From the NCBI GenBank assembly GCA_026706225.1, contig JAPOZE010000542.1:5026-10199 (forward strand): a DNA stretch of 5,174 bases, in the 5' to 3' direction. Below, piece by piece: positions 1-5,174 of the stretch. The position numbers were made by a program, and so were the translations under genes. Within the stretch, counting starts at the first letter, position 1. Each line of letters begins with the position of its first letter. Below the pieces are notes generated by a model that was not told the origin of the DNA, did not search any database, and saw only the letters and a list, made by a program, of their open reading frames with translations. The stretch comes from Acidobacteriota bacterium (lineage in GTDB: Bacteria; Acidobacteriota; Terriglobia; Versatilivoradales; Versatilivoraceae).

Positions 1-3353
<3,353 letters not shown>

Positions 3354-4523
3354 TCAGTCTCGCCAGGCGAAGGAGGTCCCGCTCTCCCGCCGGTGCTGAC
3401 CGATCACCCGCTTGAACTCTTCGAACAGGTAGCGGGAATCGTGCGGGCCCGGAGAGGATTCCGGGTGGTATTGGACACAGAACAGCGGCTGGCTCCGGTG
3501 ACGGAATCCTTCCAGGGTTTGATCGTTGAGATTGACGTGGGTCACTTCGATGGATTCAGGCAGGGAGGTGATGTCCACGGCAAAGCCATGGTTCTGAGCG
3601 GTGATCTCCACCTGCCCCGTCTGCATGCGCATCACGGGGTGGTTGCCGCCGTGGTGGCCGAATCTCAGCTTGTAGGTGCTGCCGCCCACGGCCAGACCCA
3701 GGATCTGATGACCCAGGCAGATTCCCAGTATCGGCTTCTTCCCGATCAGCTCTCGAGCCGTCCGGATCGCATAGGCGACCGGTTCCGGGTCTCCCGGACC
3801 GTTGGAGAGAAAGACCCCGTCGGGTTTCATGTCCAGGATCCGGGCCGCGCTGGTCCTGGCCGGAACCACCGTCACTTCAAACCCGCTGTCCACCATCAGC
3901 CGCAAGATGTTGCGCTTGATGCCGAAGTCCAGGGCCACCACCCGCAGCGGCGGCTCCGCCGCATCCGGACCGGAAGTGTTTCGGGAGGTCTCCGCGGCAA
4001 AAATGTCCACCGACGGTTCCTCCCAGCGGTAGGCCTTGCGGCAACTGACCCGGCTGGCCAGATCCCGCCCCACCATCTCCGGAGTCTGACGCACCTTTTC
4101 AACCAGGAGCTTCCGATCCACCTCCCCGCCGGCGATGGCGGCGCGCATGGCCCCCTGTTGCCGGATGTGACGCACCAGGGCCCGGGTGTCGATCTCGGCG
4201 ATGGCCACGATGCCGTGCTTCTCCAGGTAGTCCGGCAGGGTCTCGTCCAGGCGCCAGTGGTCGCCGCTGTCGGTGGCTTCCCGCACCACCAGCCCTTCGG
4301 CAAAGGGTCGGCGGGACTCCTCATCCTCCGAGTTGACGCCGTAGTTGCCGATCAGGGGATAGGTCAGCACCACGATCTGGCCGGCATAGGAGGGGTCGGT
4401 GAGAATTTCCTGGTAGCCGGTCAGGGAGGTATTGAAAACGACTTCGCCGAACGTCTCGCCGCTGGCGCCAATGGACTTGCCTTCAAAAACCAGGCCGTCT
4501 TCCAGGGCGAGCACCGCTTCCAT
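3354..4523 (-). CDS. carA: Carbamoyl-phosphate synthase small subunit (glutamine amidotransferase)
   Basis: Hydrolyses glutamine and passes ammonia to CarB. It has 389 residues (E. coli 382). The N-terminal CarA-specific domain (about 1-150) contains TGYQEILTDPSYAGQIVVLT and YPLIGNYG. The C-terminal class I glutamine amidotransferase domain (about 193-380) has the oxyanion motif SNGPGDPEP (240-248), nucleophile Cys269 in LGICLGHQ, and His353 and Glu355 in QYHPESSPGP. All three sit at the same numbers as in E. coli, so the subunit looks active. I chose the ATG at 4523 because MEAVLALEDGLVFEGKSIG is the usual family N-terminus and AAAGGGAA lies 6 nt upstream. A 23-codon in-frame extension to a TTG at 4592 (MPRRLGRGLTNRR...) has no family counterpart and runs through a hairpin. 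First gene of the operon; directly followed by carB. Confidence 0.97.
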   Translation of the reverse strand: MEAVLALEDGLVFEGKSIGASGETFGEVVFNTSLTGYQEILTDPSYAGQIVVLTYPLIGNYGVNSEDEESRRPFAEGLVVREATDSGDHWRLDETLPDYLEKHGIVAIAEIDTRALVRHIRQQGAMRAAIAGGEVDRKLLVEKVRQTPEMVGRDLASRVSCRKAYRWEEPSVDIFAAETSRNTSGPDAAEPPLRVVALDFGIKRNILRLMVDSGFEVTVVPARTSAARILDMKPDGVFLSNGPGDPEPVAYAIRTARELIGKKPILGICLGHQILGLAVGGSTYKLRFGHHGGNHPVMRMQTGQVEITAQNHGFAVDITSLPESIEVTHVNLNDQTLEGFRHRSQPLFCVQYHPESSPGPHDSRYLFEEFKRVIGQHRRESGTSFAWRD

Positions 4524-4529
4524 GGATGG

Positions 4530-4537
4530 TTCCCTTT
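4530..4537 (-). promoter_or_regulatory. carA ribosome-binding site
   Basis: AAAGGGAA on the minus strand, 6 nt before the ATG at 4523. It supports this internal ATG over the in-frame upstream TTG at 4592. Confidence 0.55.
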
Positions 4538-4568
4538 CAGGTGCAGGAGTCGGACGCCGATTAGTCAG

Positions 4569-4590
4569 GCCCCGTCCCAGGCGACGGGGC
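4569..4590 (-). promoter_or_regulatory. GC-rich hairpin in the carA leader
   Basis: A perfect 8-bp inverted repeat, GCCCCGTC/GACGGGGC, with a 6-nt loop (4577-4582). It lies 45 bp upstream of the carA start. In the carA-sense direction it is followed by CTGACTAATC, not a T run, so it is not a standard intrinsic terminator. It could be part of a structured leader or a protein-binding site. I do not see the PyrR-binding loop consensus in it. Confidence 0.5.
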
Positions 4591-4618
4591 AACTGGTACA
4601 GGGTGGGACTGGAGTGCT

Positions 4619-4795
4619 AAAAAACGAGTGATTAGTGGTCAGTGGCCAGTGGTCAGTGGTCAGTGTCGGTCTTAGAAGCAAGCGTCTTGTTCACTGGAGG
4701 CACTCTTTGAACAACCGCGCCGAGACCGACAAGATGCGTAACGTTTCGGTCAAACAACTATCCACTAATCACCAGCCACTATCCACTTGTCACTT
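4619..4795 (-). terminator. Terminator-like structure facing carA (long imperfect stem followed by T6)
   Basis: On the minus strand the inverted-repeat arm ends at 4626, and after GC-context base 4625 a run of six T follows (4624-4619). In carA-sense RNA about 33 of 40 arm positions can pair when G-U wobbles are counted. The stem is interrupted by mismatches and has a roughly 90-nt interior, unlike a compact intrinsic terminator, so activity is uncertain. If functional it would stop transcripts coming from the right before carA, as an attenuator or insulator. Confidence 0.3.
4626..4795. repeat. 170-bp nested inverted-repeat element built of heptamers
   Basis: The outer arms at 4626-4665 and 4756-4795 (40 bp each) are inverted copies matching at 28 of 40 positions by my count. 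Each arm is itself a heptamer tandem: AGTGGYC-type on the left, with four clean units at 4634-4661, and ACTnnnC/ACCAGCC-type on the right, with five units at 4757-4791. Inside lie two further perfect stems: TGTCGGTCT (4664-4672) with AGACCGACA (4723-4731), and TTGTTCA (4687-4693) with TGAACAA (4708-4714). The whole can fold as one long irregular hairpin. I see no open frame worth calling and no flanking target duplication. It could be a small non-autonomous mobile element, a dispersed intergenic repeat, or a structured RNA leader. Confidence 0.7.
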
Positions 4796-4819
4796 GCCCG
4801 CGCCGCCGTCCCGAACTAC

Positions 4820-4828
4820 GGGCCGGCC
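4820..4828. other. GGGCCGGCC site, copy 1
   Basis: GGGCCGGCC, containing the perfect 8-bp palindrome GGCCGGCC. An identical 9-mer lies 82 bp to the right at 4902-4910. The pair brackets the 16-bp palindrome and the minus-strand promoter candidate. In GC-rich DNA this could be chance; a paired binding site is possible. Confidence 0.3.
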
Positions 4829-4838
4829 AGTACAGGGC

Positions 4839-4854
4839 GAAACACGAGTGTTTC
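4839..4854. promoter_or_regulatory. Operator-like palindrome GAAACACGAGTGTTTC
   Basis: A perfect inverted repeat with 7-bp arms (GAAACAC/GTGTTTC) and a 2-bp centre, AT-richer than its surroundings. The size suits a dimeric helix-turn-helix regulator. It lies 32 bp downstream of the minus-strand -10 candidate, where a repressor could block elongation toward carA, and 65 bp upstream of the plus-strand TATAAT. A related half, GTGTTT, recurs at 4883-4888 inside the promoter. The regulator is not identifiable. Confidence 0.45.
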
Positions 4855-4885
4855 AAACAAGCCCGACCCTGCTCGGAGTCGCGTG

Positions 4886-4894
4886 TTTATACCA
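4886..4894 (-). promoter_or_regulatory. Candidate carA promoter, extended -10 TGGTATAAA
   Basis: The minus strand reads TGGTATAAA, an extended -10 (TGn plus TATAAA, five of six to consensus). The -35 position (4909-4914, TCCCGG) is poor, as is common with extended -10 promoters. Transcription would start near 4879 and give carA a leader of about 350 nt containing the palindrome and the inverted-repeat element. Another promoter nearer carA cannot be excluded. Confidence 0.4.
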
Positions 4895-4896
4895 CA

Positions 4897-4925
4897 TTTC
4901 AGGGCCGGCCGGGATTGCGTATAAT
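4897..4925 (+). promoter_or_regulatory. Candidate promoter of the glycosyltransferase gene
   Basis: A consensus TATAAT at 4920-4925 lies 32 bp before the glycosyltransferase ATG. The -35 is weak: TTTCAG (17-bp spacer) or ATTTCA (18-bp spacer). A start near 4932 would leave a leader of about 26 nt. It overlaps the minus-strand promoter candidate back to back, with the GGCCGGCC palindrome in the spacer. Confidence 0.45.
4902..4910. other. GGGCCGGCC site, copy 2
   Basis: Identical to the 9-mer at 4820-4828. It lies between the two opposed -10 candidates, in the shared spacer/-35 zone, where a bound protein could affect both directions. Confidence 0.3.
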
Positions 4926-4957
4926 GCGATCCTCCGCGGACCGTCAGAGCCGCTGTC

Positions 4958-5174
4958 ATGCCAACCCCTCCAGCCGCCGCCATCATTCCCGCCTACAACG
5001 AGGAGCTGGGGATCGCCCGAGTCATTGAAGACATTCCCCGGGCCCTGGTTTCCGAGATCATCGTGGTCGACAACGGCAGCACCGATCGGACCGCCATAAA
5101 GGCGCGGGAGGCCGGCGCCCGGGTTGTTTTCCAACCCGACCGCGGCTACGGCGCCGCCTGTCTGGAGGGGATCG
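4958..5174 (+). CDS. Family 2 glycosyltransferase, N-terminal fragment
   Basis: The 72 codons seen start MPTPPAAAIIPAYNEELG and include EIIVVDNGSTDRT (33-45) and RGYGAACLEGI (62-72). This is the GT-A nucleotide-sugar-binding start typical of family 2 transferases, close to the polyprenyl-phosphate mannose/glucose synthase-like group. Asn39 stands where many relatives have a second Asp (DDGS), a common variant. Such enzymes move sugars onto lipid carriers or glycans at the inner membrane face. The donor, the acceptor and any C-terminal membrane helices are beyond the window. The start is well constrained: an in-frame TAA sits at 4922-4924, and 4958 is the only ATG after it, with no GTG or TTG between. 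No clear ribosome-binding site precedes it (CAGAGCCGCTGTC). Divergent from carA. Confidence 0.88.
   Translation, partial: MPTPPAAAIIPAYNEELGIARVIEDIPRALVSEIIVVDNGSTDRTAIKAREAGARVVFQPDRGYGAACLEGI

Larger units (their letters stand above)
4524..4957. other. Divergent intergenic region between carA and the glycosyltransferase
   Basis: 434 bp with no convincing protein-coding gene. Reading right to left toward carA: a TATAAT for the plus-strand gene (4920-4925), a GGGCCGGCC site (4902-4910), an extended -10 for the minus strand (4886-4894), a 16-bp palindrome (4839-4854), a second GGGCCGGCC (4820-4828), a 170-bp nested inverted-repeat element (4626-4795), T6 on the minus strand (4624-4619), an 8-bp hairpin (4569-4590) and the carA ribosome-binding site. 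The plus-strand open frame crossing this region (4635-5099) translates the heptamers and is in a different frame from the real glycosyltransferase. Confidence 0.7.

Noticed and set aside
4524..4592. N-terminal extension of CarA to a TTG at 4592
   Set aside because: The 23 extra residues are Arg/Pro-rich with no family counterpart and cross a perfect hairpin; the ATG at 4523 has a ribosome-binding site and the usual CarA N-terminus.
4524..4620. PyrR-binding attenuator of the Bacillus type
   Set aside because: The 4569-4590 hairpin lacks the conserved PyrR loop sequence and has no U run after it.
4617..4805. Classical insertion (MITE) with target-site duplication
   Set aside because: Flanks of the inverted-repeat element (CTAAAAAAC on the left, GCCCGCGCC on the right) share no direct repeat, so insertion is not shown.
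4635..5099. Plus-strand open frame of 154 residues across the intergenic region
   Set aside because: Its N-terminal part is translated heptamer repeat (SGQWSVV, NHQPLST), and from 4958 it overlaps the real glycosyltransferase in another frame.
4853..5134. Minus-strand open frame of 93 residues opposite the glycosyltransferase
   Set aside because: It is a shadow of the plus-strand gene, whose motifs (IPAYNEE, VVDNGSTDRT) are unmistakable.

Overview
This is a GC-rich bacterial chromosomal window. It holds the minus-strand operon carA-carB (carbamoyl-phosphate synthase, small and large subunits), then the start of an NAD-binding epimerase/dehydratase-type gene that runs off the left edge. On the right, a family 2 glycosyltransferase gene reads away on the plus strand and is cut by the right edge. 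The CarA and CarB subunits are full length, with catalytic residues in place. The phylum cannot be fixed from the sequence. Strong G/C third-position bias and short heptameric repeats between genes recall Acidobacteriota or Planctomycetes-type genomes, but that is an impression only.

Layout. Positions 1-132 (minus) hold the N-terminal 44 codons of the epimerase-like gene. Positions 130-163 hold a heptamer tandem repeat that spans the carB stop, the 17-nt spacer, and the next gene's ribosome-binding site and start. carB is at 150-3353 (minus) and carA at 3354-4523 (minus), joined by TGAATG with no spacer. Positions 4524-4957 are a 434-bp divergent intergenic region. It contains a carA-proximal hairpin, a 170-bp nested inverted-repeat element built of heptamers and followed by T6 on the carA side, a perfect 16-bp operator-like palindrome, two GGGCCGGCC sites, and back-to-back promoter candidates. 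The glycosyltransferase starts at 4958 (plus).

How it works together. CarA releases ammonia from glutamine and CarB uses it with bicarbonate and two ATP to make carbamoyl phosphate for pyrimidine and arginine synthesis. The epimerase-like gene and the divergent glycosyltransferase suggest a surface-polysaccharide or nucleotide-sugar neighbourhood. A functional link to carAB is only inference. The most interesting part is the intergenic region. If carA is transcribed from the extended -10 at 4886-4894, its leader would be about 350 nt long and carry a large imperfect hairpin followed by U6, a possible attenuator, although the arms also look like a dispersed repeat family. A second point is a Ser in CarB where the E. 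coli enzyme has ornithine-contacting Glu892.
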